Source: Ancistrus triradiatus (taxonomy: Eukaryota; Chordata; Actinopteri; Siluriformes; Loricariidae). From it: DNA of 64,000 bases. The DNA is taken from the NCBI GenBank assembly GCA_025084515.1, contig JAJAGP010000210.1, positions 372,001 through 436,000 on the forward strand, given 5' to 3'. Below are positions 1 through 12,159 of this stretch, piece by piece (position 1 is the stretch's first letter; every line of letters starts with the position of its first letter). The notes below the pieces were generated by a model. The model saw only the letters and a program-made list of their open reading frames with translations, was not told the DNA's origin and did not search any database. Made by a program: the position numbers and the translations under genes.

Positions 1-1089
1 TCATTTGAAGGTGAAATTAGAGGCAGGTGTTTTCAATCAATGGAATGACAATCCGGTATGAGTGGGCACCCTGTTTTATTTAAAGAACAGGGATCTATCA
101 AAGTCTGCTTCTCAAAACACACGTTAGTGGAAGTGTATCATGATGCGAACAAAGAACATTTCTGAGGACCACAGAAAAAGTTGCTGATGCTCATCAGGCT
201 GGAAAAGGTTACAAAACCATCTCTAAAGAGTTTGGACTCCACCAATCCACAAGCAGACAGATTGTGTACAAATGGAGGAAATTCAAGACCATTGTTACCC
301 TCCCCAGGAGTGGTCGAACAACAAAGATCACTCCAAGAGCAAGGTATGTAATAGTTGGCGAGGTCACAAAGGACCCCAGGGTAACTTCTAAGCAACTGAA
401 GGCCTCTCTCACCTTGGCTAATGTTAATGTTCATGAGTCCACCATCAGAAGAACACTGGACAACAATGGTGTCCATGGCAGGGTTGCAAGGAGAAAGCCA
501 CTGCTCTCCAAAAAGAACATTGATGCTCGTCTGCAGTTTGCTAAAGATCACGTGGACAAGCCAGAAGGCTATTGGAAGAATGTGTTGCGGACGGATGAGA
601 CCAAAATAGAACTTTTTGGTTTAAAAGAAAAGCGTTATGTTTGGAGAAAGGAAAACACTGCATTCCAGCATAAGAACCTTATCCCATCTGTGAAACATGG
701 TGGTGGTAGTATCATGGTTTGGGCCTGTTTTGCTGCATCTGGGCCAGGACGGCTTGCCATCATTGATGGAACAATGAACTCTGAATTATAAGCAGAGAAT
801 TCTGAAGGAAAATGTCAGGACATTTGTCCATGAACTGAGTCTCAAGAGAAGGTGGGTCATGCAGCAAGACAACGACCCTAAGCACACAAGTCATTCTACC
901 AAAGAATGGTTAAAAAAGAATAAAGTTAATATGGAATATTGGATCATTTTCCTCAATAAATAAATGAACAAGTGTAATATTTTTGTCTCATTTGTTTAAC
1001 TGGGATCTCTTTATCTACTTTTAGGACTTTTAGGAAAATTCAAATATAACAAATATGTTTGTTAATTCACAAACTTTCAAGCACCACTG
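1..1089 (+). mobile_element. Tc1-like transposon, family 1, right part, with broken transposase
   Basis: The left terminus lies outside the window. The right end is the inverted repeat ending CAAGCACCACTG followed by TA, complementary to the CAGTGGTGCTTGAAA ends at 49020 and 63912. A transposase reading begins about 142 and is frameshifted near 180. It continues at 264-791 with the paired helix-turn-helix region and the first catalytic Asp in LRTDETKIELFG. A second frameshift follows at about 790. The second Asp region QQDNDPKHTS is at about 865-895, and the reading stops after KEWLKKNK because the segment with SPDLNPIE is deleted. It is an inactive copy. Confidence 0.85.
142..930 (+). pseudogene. 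Tc1-like transposase pseudogene (family 1)
   Basis: This is a DDE-type cut-and-paste transposase relic. Visible are KTISKEFGL (HTH), KWRKFKTIVTLPRSGRTTK (GRPR-like linker), the stretch to LRTDETKIELFG and GGGSIMVWACF, then the QQDNDPKHTS block in another frame. At least two frameshifts and loss of the last catalytic region show it cannot encode a working enzyme. Confidence 0.8.
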
Positions 1090-2329
1090 TATTAAGAATC
1101 AGCATAATAGGGTCACAAAGTTCTGCAAGCATTTTTTAGGTTGAACGTCAGATCAGTTGATGAAGAAATTAAATAAATGAATAAATAAAATGACTGACTG
1201 AAGTTCATTTTGTAAAATCCATAAGTCCTTTATTATTAGTAATTAATATTATTGTAAGTGTTGCAATGGCCTAAGAATTTACTTGTAATACTTGAGTAAT
1301 ATTAAAAGCAAGTGTTTGGACGCGTTCATATCAGCGAGAATTAAATTACAAAGTTTGTACTTTTACTCTGGATATACCAATCGATTTAATATTCATACTT
1401 AGGATAATGTGAGCAGATAGTCCATACTCCATACAACATTGAACAGGCAAACACTGTTGCTTGTAAATCCAAAATTCTCACTTGTTCATACACACACACC
1501 CCAACACAATCCGATACGTTCCGATACAATCAAAAAAAATTGTTGACTTCTTCCCCAACCCCACCTGCCCAACAGAACCTTAGAATCAGCGTTATAACTT
1601 GCAGCACCCCCAGTGGTAGGTGTTCAAAATAAAACATAAATTTAAAGAAAATCAAAAATGGCTCCAACAGCAAGTACTTCAGTACGTTAACTTAAGAAAA
1701 AAATGGTACAACTTTCACTTGTATCGAAGTAACATTTGACTTCGAGTTGTGATTTGAGTTGTGTACTTTGTCCACCTCTACCTGTAGTACAAAAACGCAA
1801 TAATAGCACGTCACATTACATCTGATGAAACAATGGGATTTAAGGATCAAGAAATCTTATTCAGGAAGTCTTCAAGTTAATAAAATGTAATTTGTGAAGT
1901 ACATCAGCACTCAATCATGTACTAACATGTAACACAGATGATTAATTTCACGTAGTGTGAGGACTGCGATTCTGAGTCACACTTTGATTGAAAGTCATGT
2001 AGTGTCCACTAGGCATAACAGATCATAATCAACATCTGACTAATTTTGAACACTCCAGATGAGTCTGTCTGCGAGGGATTTAATTATCTACACCACCCAA
2101 ATGATACAACAAACTGAAATTGTTTTGCTCAGATGTAGGCCATACAGCATACTTACTTTCAACATGCAACATTAAGGGCTGATGGTGTTAAGTGCCTGAC
2201 TTTGATCGGCCAAGTGTCAATATCACTACAGCGTAGGTAAGGTAACTCACAGGTATACACTATAATTAGCTTATTTCAGCATATACAATGCTGAATATTG
2301 TATATGCTGTACAATGACAACAAAGGCAT
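1090..2329. other. intronic stretch without recognisable gene
   Basis: This is AT-rich sequence in plcb1 intron 3. About 1660-1790 contains a CTTTGTCCACCTCTACCTG phrase of the kind found at ends of fish DNA-transposon relics. Otherwise nothing is identifiable. Confidence 0.3.
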
Positions 2330-2352
2330 TATCTTATCTTATCTTATCTTAT
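2330..2352. repeat. (TTATC)n microsatellite
   Basis: Four tandem units of TTATC/CTTAT sit at the end of an A/T-rich stretch. Confidence 0.8.
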
Positions 2353-2469
2353 ATCACTATGAGAGTTCTAATACAGGGCTAATCAAAATAATAGTAATAA
2401 CAAAATGCACCAATAGTTACAACTCCAATTCCAAAAACAGCTGGGATAGTTAAAGGAAAAGAAAGTTAT

Positions 2470-3125
2470 CCTGCTGAAAGTAGGCACCAGATTGGTATAC
2501 TATGGTCATGAAGGCATGTACATCACATCACATGGTCACCACAAGGCCACCAGCAACCTGAACTGTTCATAGAAAGCAGGATGGATCCATGCTTTCATGT
2601 GGTTAACACCCAATTCTGACCCTACCATCCAAAAGCTGCAGCAGAAATCGAGACTCTTGAGGACTCTTGAGAACCAGGCAACATTTTTCCAATCTTCTGT
2701 TGTTCAATTTTGGTGAGCCTGTGCAAATTCTTGCCTGTTCTTAGCCGACAGGAGTGGCACCCGGTGTGGTCATCTGCTACTATAGCCCATTTGCTTCAAG
2801 GTTTGACATGTACATTCAGAGATGCTCTTCTGCATACCTTGGTTGTAACAAGTGGTTATTTGAGTTACTGATGCCTTTCTATTAGCTTGAACCAGTCTGA
2901 CCATTCTCCTCTGATCTCTAGCATCAACAAGGCATTTTCACCCAGAGAACTGTTGCTCACTGGATATTTTCTCTTTTTCAGACCATTCCCTGTAAACCCT
3001 AGAGGTGACTGTGGATGAAAATCCCACTACATCAGCATTTTCTGAAATACTCAGAACAGCCCGTCTAGCACCAACAACCATGTCACGTTCAAAGTCACAT
3101 ACGCCTCGGTACTCACTGCTCATTA
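2470..3125 (-). mobile_element. degenerate Tc1-like transposon, family 2 (termini lost)
   Basis: On the minus strand, 3123-2938 encodes a transposase N-terminus: DFERDMVVGARRAVLSIS, then SRVYREWSEKEKISSEQ. The Tc1-like relative at 39065-39975 has the matching middle part. Neither terminal inverted repeat is seen, and the left end abuts another repeat end (ACAACTCCAATTCC at about 2418). Confidence 0.7.
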
Positions 3126-3132
3126 GTTAGTG

Positions 3133-3745
3133 CAGTGGTACCTCGTTGCTCGTCGCTAAGACGTTCCAGAAGGCACAAGCAGTGCTGAAAAGGTTGAGTA
3201 CCTAGAGAATTTTTCCCATAAGCAATAATGCAAATTGAATTAATCTGTTCCAGACCCCCAGAAAATCCACATTATATAAGACATTATATGCATTAATGGA
3301 GTTGTATTGTGTATATAAAGACTATATATCCACAGACAAAAACAAAAAAGCAATAATTAGATGAAATACAAGCGCTATCGTTTATTATAAATTCATTACG
3401 TGCTATTGTGGTTCACACTGTTTTCGTTTTTGGTTGGGTATTATCACTAACCTTCTTAGGACCCATGATGACATTTTTACATTATGAATATATGGGAAAA
3501 AACATGAGAAAGTTTACAGCAGATTTTAATGGAGAACTGCACAGAAAAAGAGCTATTGTGAGACTGACATGTGCTCCTACGTTTTAGCTGGAACGGGCAT
3601 ACGTGTCACATGTCTTGACTCATACAATTTCTAGCAAGCGCACCAAGTGCCAAATAAATGACGAGTGCTGAGGCAATTTTTTCTTGTCAAAATGCATCGA
3701 CAACCGAATTCAACAAGTTGCGAAGTGGTCGAGTGCCAGAGTATT
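3133..3745 (-). mobile_element. Tigger-like non-autonomous element relic
   Basis: It begins CAGTGGTACCTCGTTGCTCG, the terminus also seen at 16077. It contains CTTAGGACCCAT, the complement of the MGPK transposase start seen in the 16077 copy. It is truncated at the right, where it meets the Tc1 copy at 3762. Confidence 0.55.
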
Positions 3746-3761
3746 TTCCTCCAGACATATA

Positions 3762-5311
3762 CAGTTTGGCAAAAAAGTATTTAGTCAGCCACTGATTGTG
3801 CAAGTTCTCCTACTTAGAAAGATGAGAGAGGTCTGACATTTTCATCATAGGTACACTTCAACTATGAGAGACAAAATGAGAAAAAAAATCCAGGAAATCA
3901 CACTGTAGGATTTTTAAAGAATTTAATAGTAAATCATGGTCACCCACAAACAAGCAAGATTTCTGGCTCTCACAGACCTCTAACTTTTTCTTTAGGTAGC
4001 TCTTCTGTCCTTACCTCCTTACCTGTATTAATGGCACCTGTTTGACCTCGTTATCTGTATAAAAGACACCTGTCCACAGCCTCAAATAGTCAGACTCCAA
4101 ACTCAAGACCAAAGAGCTGTCGAAGGACACCAGGAAAAAAATTGTAGACCTGCACCAGGCTGGGAAGACTGAATCTACAATAGGCAAGCAGGTTGGTGTG
4201 AATAAATCAACTGTGGGAGCAATTGTAAGAAAATGGAAGACATACAAGACCATTGATAATCTCCCTCGATCTGGGACCCCACGCAAGATCTCATCCCGTG
4301 GGGTCAAAATGATCATGAGAACGGTGAGCAAAAATCCCAGAACTACACGGAGGGACATGATGAATGACCTGCAGAGAGCTGGGACCAAAGTAACAAGGTT
4401 ACCATCAGTAACACACTACGCTGAGAGAGACTCAGATCCTGCAGTGCCAGGCGTGTCCCCCTGCTTAATCCAGTACATGTCCAGGCACCCGTCTGGACAT
4501 TTGCCAGAGAGCATATGGATGATCCAGAAGAGGATTGGGAGAATATCATGTGGTCAGATGAAACCAAAAAATAGAACTTTTTGGGGAAAAAAAAAACTCA
4601 ACTTGCCGTGTTTGGAGGAAGAAGAATTCTGAGTTTGCATCCCAAAAACACCATATGGGAAGCATGGGGGTGGAAACCTCATGCTATGGGATGTTTTTCT
4701 GCCAAAGTGGAACAGGACGACTGATCCGTGTTTTAAGGGAAGGATGAATGGGGTCATTGTATCGTGAGATTTTAAGCCAAAACCTCCTTCCATCAGTGAG
4801 GGCACTGAAGATGGAACGTAGCTGGGTCTTCCAGCATGACAATGATCCCAAACACACCGCTCGGGCAATAAAGGAGTGGCTCCGTAAAAAGCATTTCAAG
4901 GTCCTGGAGTGGCCTAGCCAGTCTCCAGACCTCAACCCCATAGAAAATGTGTGGAGGGAGTTGAAAGATCACTGCTCTAGAGGAGATCTGCATGGAGGAA
5001 TGGGCCAAAATACCAGCTACAGTGTGTGCAAACCTGGTGAAGACTTACAGGGAACGTTTGACCTCTGTCATTGCCAACAATTTTACAAAGTATTGAGTTG
5101 AACCAAATTTATTGACCAAATACTTATTTTCCACCATAATTTACAATTAAATTCTTTAAAAATCCTACAATGTGATTTCCTGGATTTTTTTCCTCATTTT
5201 GTCTCTCATAGTTGAAGTGTACCTATGATGAAAATTACAGACCTCTCTCATCTTTCTAAGTAGGAAAACTTGCACAATCAGTGGCTGACTAAATACTTTA
5301 TTGCCCCACTG
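3762..5311 (+). mobile_element. Tc1-like transposon, family 3 copy B, both ends present
   Basis: Flanked by TA on both sides. The ends CAGTTTGGCAAAAAAGTATT and its complement (ending GCCCCACTG) are long inverted repeats that include the TTTCATCATAGGTACACTTC block. Total 1550 bp. The transposase is on the plus strand and broken. The TIR type resembles those of known fish Tc1 families with a TATTTAGTCAGCCAC end; I do not assign a name. Confidence 0.9.
4100..5095 (+). pseudogene. Tc1-like transposase pseudogene (copy B)
   Basis: The start codon is lost (the position reads CTCAAGACC where other copies have ATGCCCAAGACC). Readable parts are VNKSTVGAIVRKWKTYKT, DNLPRSGTPRK, then in other frames the DETK block (about 4555) and FQHDNDPKHTARAIKEWL, SQSPDLNPIENVWRELKDH at 4748-4975. 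The two C-terminal catalytic blocks survive, but several frameshifts separate them from the N-terminus. Confidence 0.8.
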
Positions 5312-5985
5312 TAGAGATAGCTCTGTGGCTAAGGATGTGACAATTCAAATCTACAAATCAAATGAGCAAGCCCATTATTCATCAGCTCAACTGTAAGTGC
5401 CTGAGGATAAGGATACTTCCTACATGCTGTAATGCATTTAATACATCGCCTAACGTGCTCACATTATGTAGAAGCATAATCAAACAAATCTGTTTTGTTT
5501 GTCACACTGTGCATCTCTACACAACCATAGACTGACTGCTTGCCCTCTATGATAGTAAGATTCACTGTGTCTGAGGAAACAGAATTAATTTTACAGTGAA
5601 CAATTCAAATTGCCACTGCACATGTTAACTGGTTGCTGTTCTCGACAAAACTTGGAAAAGAGCCTGCATTCTAAATATGTAACAAGATCTGGCCAAGCAG
5701 CAGATAAAAGGGTGCTATGGCAAATTCTGGGTCTTAAACCCTGGGCCTGCTCTGCTTTGATAACCGAACTGGCATTTGTACTTACTGCTCCTCTAGACGC
5801 ATGTCAACAGATGGGGCAGCCTGATTTCATGGCAGTGAGGTTGAGCTGATAATCCTCCTTGAGGCATTTCTTGCTTGATATAAAGTGGGAAGGAATTAAA
5901 GAGCATTCTCTACCACTTGGGTCGAGGTTTAATTCGATCCTAAGCCTCCTAGTGGGAATGGCTCAGAGAAGGAAGTTGTTGTTAC
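5312..5985. other. intronic stretch, nothing recognised
   Basis: No gene, terminus or SINE was identified. Short open frames here have no family resemblance. Confidence 0.3.
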
Positions 5986-5989
5986 ATGG

Positions 5990-6600
5990 TATATACACTA
6001 ATCAGCCAAAAAATCAAAACCCCCTGGTAAATAACAATTTTTAAGTAAGTGTTATGCATCAAATGAACGCCCAGGGTAACCGGCAGATCATTACCCAGAG
6101 TATCACACTCTCTCCTGGAGCCATCATTTCCCAGGTAAATGGTGCACATATACCAGAACCATGCACATGTTGGAAAGGAAAATAGGACTAATTGGACCAG
6201 ATGACCTTCTTACATTGCTCCAAGATCCAGTTCTGACACTTGTGTCTCCATTGTACGTGCTTTTGAAGGTGGACCAGGGTTAGCATGGTGAGCACTCTGA
6301 CCAGTCTGCATGTAGGCAGCTCCATACTGAGCAGGGGGCACTACAGTGGGTTGTGAAGCATTACTCCCAGAACAATTATTAAACATTTCTGTGACTTGCA
6401 CCACTTCGGACCAGACCAGACCAGGGTGCCAACACTCTGTCACCAGTTCATGGTTTGTCCCTCCTCAGACCACTGTCCTTAGGTACTCACCACTCACCTG
6501 ACCAGGAGCACCCCAAAAGCCTTATTATTTATGAGATGCTCTTACCCAGTAGTCTGCCTATAATGATATGTCCTTTATTAAAGTCATGTAGGTCATCCAA
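5990..6600 (-). mobile_element. degenerate non-autonomous DNA transposon
   Basis: It opens with TATACACTAATCAGCCA, the terminus type widespread in fish (also related to 15510-15605, 33955-34105 and 37427-37890). The interior is too decayed to define the right end. Confidence 0.4.
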
Positions 6601-7416
6601 CATCCCAATTAAGAGAACCGACTGTTAACTGTTATGAGCCATTCCACCGAACAGGTGCCATTTCCGTCTCCAGGACATTACATGTATAGATAATTGACAT
6701 AATTAACTGCAAAAACAAAAATGAAAAACAATCTAGCATGCTGAAAATAGCATTTGTTAACTGTCCTTGGTCTCTGACATTACACTTTTTAATAAAGTAT
6801 GTTAATTAAAATAGTTCAGAAATCTTTTTTTTGCATTGTTGTGTCACTCCATATCCCATCTATGCCTTAAATATTTTGTTCATAAGAAATCCATTATAAT
6901 CTATTTTAAAATACACATTTTAGTCATGCCCCCAGGTTTTCACTCAGTCCTGTTATCCTAACATATACCACCTTCTGAAAATTAGGTAACATACTACAAG
7001 TCACATGTTCAATAGGAAGTTGTATCCTCTGGATCTTCTGACAACCATAGGAAGACCAAAAGTAAGTTCTCTCTTATTTTTCTTGTATATTTGATGATAT
7101 TATAACTATGACTGGGAATTTCAATCTCAATTTACTATCCTGTTAGGCAAATTATTTTTAGGTATTGTTTATTTATTGTAAAAACACAAATTTTCAGTAA
7201 ATCACAAAAATGTGCTCAGTGTCCTAATGCTATTAGTATGGATGTGCTGTCTCATATAAAGAGTAACAGTAAGAGGAAAAACCATGTAAAAGTAAAATAA
7301 AGGTACCTGACATTGCAGTACTCATTATAAATAGATTCAACGTTGAAAAAAATATAGAAAATAACGTTTAATTTTTAAGAGTTACAACAAGCACCCATTC
7401 AGTGGAATGACTAATA
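6600..7416. other. AT-rich intronic stretch, nothing recognised
   Basis: Long A/T-rich sequence with no open frame or repeat boundary that I can support. Confidence 0.3.
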
Positions 7417-8883
7417 CAGTGGAGCAAAAAAGTATTTAGTCAGCCACTGATTGTGAAAGTTCTCCTACTTAGAAAGATGAGAGAGGTCTGGCATTTTCAT
7501 CATAGGTACACTTCAACTATGAGAAACAAAATGAGAAAAAAAAAACAGGAAATCATATTGTAGGATTTTTAAAGAATTTAATTGTAAAACATGGTGGAAA
7601 ATAAGTAGTTGCGGTCACCCAAAAAAAAAGCATTTCTTGGCTCTCACAGACCTGTAACTTCTTCTTTAAGAAGCTCTTCTGTCCTCCACTTGTTACCTGT
7701 ATTAATGGCACCTGTTTGACCTCGTTATCTGTATTAAAAGACACTTGTCCACAGCCCTCAAAAACAGTCAGACTCCAAACTCCACCATGGTCAAGACCAA
7801 AGAGCTGTCGAAGGACACCAGGAAGAAAATTGTAGACCTGCACCAGGCTGGTAAGAGTGAATTTAAGGAAGGTTGGTGTGTGAATAAATCAACTGTGGAA
7901 GCAATTGTAAGACATACAAGACCATTGATAATCTCCCTCGATCTGGGGCTCCACCCAAGATCTCATCCCATGGGGTCAAAAATGATTCATGACAACGGTG
8001 AGCAAAAATTCCCAGAACAACACGGGAGGGACCTGATGAATGACCTGCAGAGAGCTGGGACCAAAGTAACAAAGCTACCATCAGTAACACACTACGCCGA
8101 GAGATACTCAGATCCTGCAGTGCCAGGCGTGTCATCCTGCTTAAGCCAGTACATGTCCAGGCCCATCTGAAGTTTGACAGAGAAGCATATGGATGATCCA
8201 GAAGAGGACTGGGAGAGAATATCATGTGGGTCAGATATGAAACTGAAAAAAATAGGACTTTTTGGGGAAAAAAAAAAAAAAAACTCAACTTGCCATGTTC
8301 ATACCCTACTGTGAAGCATGGGGGTGGAAACATCATGCTGTGAGGCTGTTTTTCTCCCCAAAGGGGACAGGACGACTGATCCGTGTTAAGTGAAGAATGA
8401 AGGGGGCCATGTATCGTGAGATTTTAAGCCAAAACCTCCTTCAATCAGTGAGGAGGCATTGAAGATAGAAGATATGGATCGGTAGGGGGTGATGGGGAAA
8501 GGGAGACTAATAGAGGGAGGCGGGAGGGATGGGCGAATACTGTCCGTCGCTTTCTCTCCTTCCGATAGAATATGGCTGGGTCTTCCAGCATGACAATGAT
8601 CCCAAACACACCGCTTGGGCAACGAAGATGTGGCTCCATAAAAAGCATTTCAAGGTCATTAAGTATTAAGTTGAACTTTAGTTATTGCCAAATACTTATT
8701 TTCCACCATAATTTACAATTAAATTCTTTAAAAATCCTACAATGTGATTTCCTGGATTTTTTTCCTCATTTTGTCTCTCATAGTTGAAGTGTACCTATGA
8801 TGAAAATTACAGACCTCTCTCATCTTTCTAAGTAGGAGAACTTGCACAATCAGTGGCTGACTAAATACTTTTTTGCCCCACTG
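7417..8883 (+). mobile_element. Tc1-like transposon, family 3 copy C, with foreign insert
   Basis: TA-flanked (7415-7416, 8884-8885), with inverted repeats as in copy B; 1467 bp. The transposase start ATGGTCAAGACCAAAGAGC at 7787 is intact, but the reading is shifted repeatedly and the SPDLNPIE region is deleted after AAAAAGCATTTCAAGGTC. A 100-bp GA-rich segment (8471-8570) absent from the other copies interrupts it. Confidence 0.9.
7787..8660 (+). pseudogene. Tc1-like transposase pseudogene (copy C)
   Basis: It begins MVKTKELSKDTRKKIVDL HQAGKS in frame, then loses frame near 7865. MNDLQRAGTKVTKLPSVTHY is readable at about 8035-8095. The FQHDNDPKHTA block follows the foreign insert at about 8585. 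The last catalytic block is deleted. Confidence 0.75.
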
Positions 8884-8885
8884 TA

Positions 8886-9961
8886 TATCTCAGAGATTTA
8901 CATGTGCTACTGTAATGAGATCATCTGTGTTATTCGATCTGTGCTTGGTTTTAATGTTTGGGCAGATCAGTTGATCAGAGAACAAGACAACATTTGCGAA
9001 TAGTTTAAGTCTGCCACTTGGGTTAGTGAAACCCATTTTTAGAAAACCATATGTTCATTACTAATTGCTGCACCGCTAGCAAAGAGCCGACGGCTTTTCG
9101 ACAGATGGGAGGATGTACACAACCCACTTTTTAATCCTAAGACGTGATTTGTAACACTGCTTCCATACAACACATATCTAATAAACTTGTGATTTGAATG
9201 TGTCATTAATTCTGCTATAGTTCCTGTAGTATTATGCAATAAAACATTCTCAATGAGACCTTCATGAAATTCTAGCAACAAATATACAGCAAAAGAACAA
9301 AAAAAAATTCAGGTTCATGAATTGCAGTATCATCCTTTTCTTTATCTCAAACCCAACAAGGAGACGCACAATCAACAGCATGGCATTCAGCCTCACTGTG
9401 TATGTAATGGAAATAAAGCTGTGCCATGCAATCGGGGGTTGCTAATGCGTTAAAACCAAATGGTTTTCTATTACGGCTTTACTGTGCCTTCAGGAATAAG
9501 AGGCACGATTAGAGATGCCTAGAGCCACCACTCATTTTTCTCTGCAGTCAAGATTGCATTTGGGATGATCGATTGCATTCAATTGAAACGTATTTTGCTA
9601 CTTTCTCGACTGGTTTGTACATATGTGAAGACACCATTCAAAATTCTCCCCTTAGCTATGTGGTGTAAACCTCCATCTATCATGAGTCGTTTGTCATGTT
9701 TTTATTGTGCTAAGTGATACGTCTGATTATTCCGGAAACACTGCGACATCTCAAGTGCCTTGATGTGAGATTCAGCCTCACATCCATTTTCTCTCTGTTC
9801 AACAGCTTCGACCTTGGCATGAAGGTGTGGATGAATGGCGCGCATTGAGCTGCAGGCACCTTCATTTGCATGTGAAGATTTAAGATTTCAAGGTTATATT
9901 TATTGTCAGTTTCTCATGCACATTTCTCTGGGGATCACCGTACAGAAGCATTACATATGAA
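8886..9961. other. repeat-free intronic stretch, plcb1 intron 3
   Basis: No gene, transposon terminus or SINE is recognisable here. Mixed base composition and lack of repeats, especially around 9330-9700, make it a candidate conserved non-coding element, but there is no direct evidence. Confidence 0.25.
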
Positions 9962-9963
9962 TA

Positions 9964-11553
9964 CAGTCGTATGAAAAAGTTTGGGCACCCCTGATAATTT
10001 TCATGATTTTAGTTTATAAATCATTGGTTGTTCAGATCAGCAACTTGAGTTAAATATATCATATAGCAGATGAACACAGTGATATTTGAGAAGTGAAATT
10101 AAGTTTTATAGGATTTACAGAAAGTGTGCAAGTAATTATTCAACACAATAGGCAGGTGCATAAAATTTGGGCACCCCAACAGAAAAAATTACATCAATAT
10201 TTAGTAGATCCTCTTTTTGTAGAAATAACAAGCCGCTAAACGCTTTTCCTACAGCTTCCAGTCTGGATTCTGGTGAAGGTGCTTTGGACCATTCTTCTTT
10301 AGAAACATCTCCAGTTCAGTCAGGTTTGATGGTTTCCGAGCATGGACAGCCCACATTTTCAGTAATATTTCATGTCTGGGGACTGAGATGGCCATTCCAG
10401 AACGTTGTAACTGGTTCCTCTGCATGAATGCCTTAGTAGATTTTGAGGCAGGGTTTGGGGACGTTGGCCTCGGTGCAACTTTGTCACTGATTGTTGAACA
10501 TTGTTCTCAAGAATCTGGAGATATTAACTGGAATCCATGCGACACCTCAACTTTAACAAGATTCCTAGTACCTGCACTGGCCACACAGTCCCACAGCATG
10601 ATGGAACCGCCACCAAATTTTACTGTGGGTAGCAAGTGTTTGTCTTGGGATGCTGTGTTCTTTTTCCGCTCCTTGTTATGTCCAAATAACTCAATTTTAG
10701 TTTCATCAGTACACAGCACTTTATTCCAAAATGAAGCTGGATTGTCCCCAATGTGCTGTAGCACACCTCAAGTGACTCTGTTTGTGGCATGTCTGCAGAA
10801 AAAGGCTTCTTCTGCATTTTACTCTCCCATACAGCCTCTCCTTGTGCAAAGTGCGCTGTATAGTTGAACAATGAACAGTGACACCATCTGCAGCAAGATG
10901 AGGTTTGTAGGTCTTTGGAGGTGGTCTGTGGCTTGACTATGACTGTTCTCACACATCCTTTGCCTCTGCCTATCTGAGATTTTTCTTGGTCTGCCACTTC
11001 AGGAGTTCCTTAACTAGAACTGTGCCTGTGGTCTTTCATTGCCTCACTATGTTCCTCACAGTGGAAACTGACAGCTGAAATCTCTGAGAGAGCTTTTCCC
11101 TTTCCATGAACCATGATGTTGAACAACCTTTGTTTTCAGGCCATTTGAGAGTTGTTTTTGAGGCTCCCATGTTGCCACTCTTTCAGAGAAGATGCAAAGA
11201 GGAGAAAAACTTCCAATTGGCCCACCTTAACACTTTCTCATAGTTGGATTCACTTGTGTATGTAGATCAAGGGTCAATGAGCTTACAAAAACAAAATTTG
11301 TGTTCCAATTAATTAGTGCTAAAGGTATTCAAATGGGACAAGGGTGCCCAAATTTATGCACCTGCCTAATTTTGTTTGAATAATTACTGCACACTTTCTG
11401 TAAAACCTATAAACTTAATTTCACTTCTCAAATATCACGGTGTTCACCTGCTATATGATATATTTACCTGAAATTGCTGAGCTGGACAACCAATGATTTA
11501 TAAAGAAAAATCATGAAAATTATCAGGGGTGCCCAAACTTTTTCATACGACTG
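9964..11553 (-). mobile_element. Tc1-like transposon, family 4, with long (about 220 bp) inverted repeats
   Basis: TA-flanked at both ends. The left end CAGTCGTATGAAAAAGTTTG mirrors the right end ...CTTTTTCATACGACTG. The repeats extend through the TAGCAGATGAACAC and CACTTCTCAAATATCAC blocks to about 10180 and 11340. The transposase is on the minus strand. About 1590 bp. Confidence 0.9.
10160..11170 (-). pseudogene. Tc1-like transposase pseudogene (family 4)
   Basis: On the minus strand the start ATGGGAGCCTCAAAAAC is at 11170. The first catalytic block reads VLCTDETKIELFGHN, followed by KFGGGSIMLWDCVAS at 10764-10560. Frameshifts between about 10760 and 11000 and further breaks leftward leave no continuous frame. 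Confidence 0.75.
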
Positions 11554-11619
11554 TATGCTTTGTACAGTTTGCTCCAACAATATTAAAGAGGAATATTAAT
11601 TATAAACCATATTATGTGC

Positions 11620-11830
11620 TACTTGGTGTTCAGGTAGCGTAGCGGCAATTCGCTAGCCCACTACTGCAGAAATACATAATCAAGTCCTAGCGGGGCCTTC
11701 TGACCAGGTCAGACGTCATGCAGGCATGAATGGCCTAGTCTGAAAAAGGAGGGACTGGTTAGAGAAACAACGCCTGTCACTGAAACAACGATGTGTTTTG
11801 CTCTCCCCCATGACCAGGGAAAAACTGGTT
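11620..11830 (+). repeat. tRNA-like-headed dispersed repeat, family R2
   Basis: GGTAGCGTAGCGGCAATTCG followed by a degenerate CAAGTCCTAGCGGGG and GACCAGGTCAGACGTCATGC. Related heads occur at 21655, 37135, 37920 and 60225. It is probably an old SINE family; internal promoter boxes are weak. Confidence 0.4.
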
Positions 11831-11857
11831 TTAAAATGTGACACATACATAATCTAT

Positions 11858-12026
11858 AAGTGGTTAAGTTACTGGATTGTTATTTTGATGGCTCAGGGTT
11901 CAAATCCTACCTCTGCCAAGCTACCACTATTGGATTGCATTGAAGTCCATAACCCACAGCTGCTTGGATTGTAAGGTTGTATCAGTTGCTCTGGCTAAGA
12001 GCATCTGCTGAATGGCTAAATGAAAA
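11858..12026 (+). repeat. tRNA-derived SINE (family S)
   Basis: It carries a B-box-like GGTTCAAATCC, CACCTCTGCCAAGCT-type middle and the TCTGCTGAATGGCTAAATG tail. It is diverged relative to the copies at 32057 and 53490. Confidence 0.7.
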
Positions 12027-12159
12027 TGTCCTCTGTCATGCTTGGAAGGACAAAGGCAGTATGTAAAGACAAGTGATAGTCATTACAAAATACAAATATA
12101 TAACACACAGTGAAACCACATAGCATGTCTGAAAAAGGGAATAAAGACTAGAATAAAGC

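Noticed and set aside
7863..8336. 157-codon minus-strand open frame
   Set aside because: Antisense shadow of the plus-strand Tc1 transposase relic, crossing a poly(A) run.
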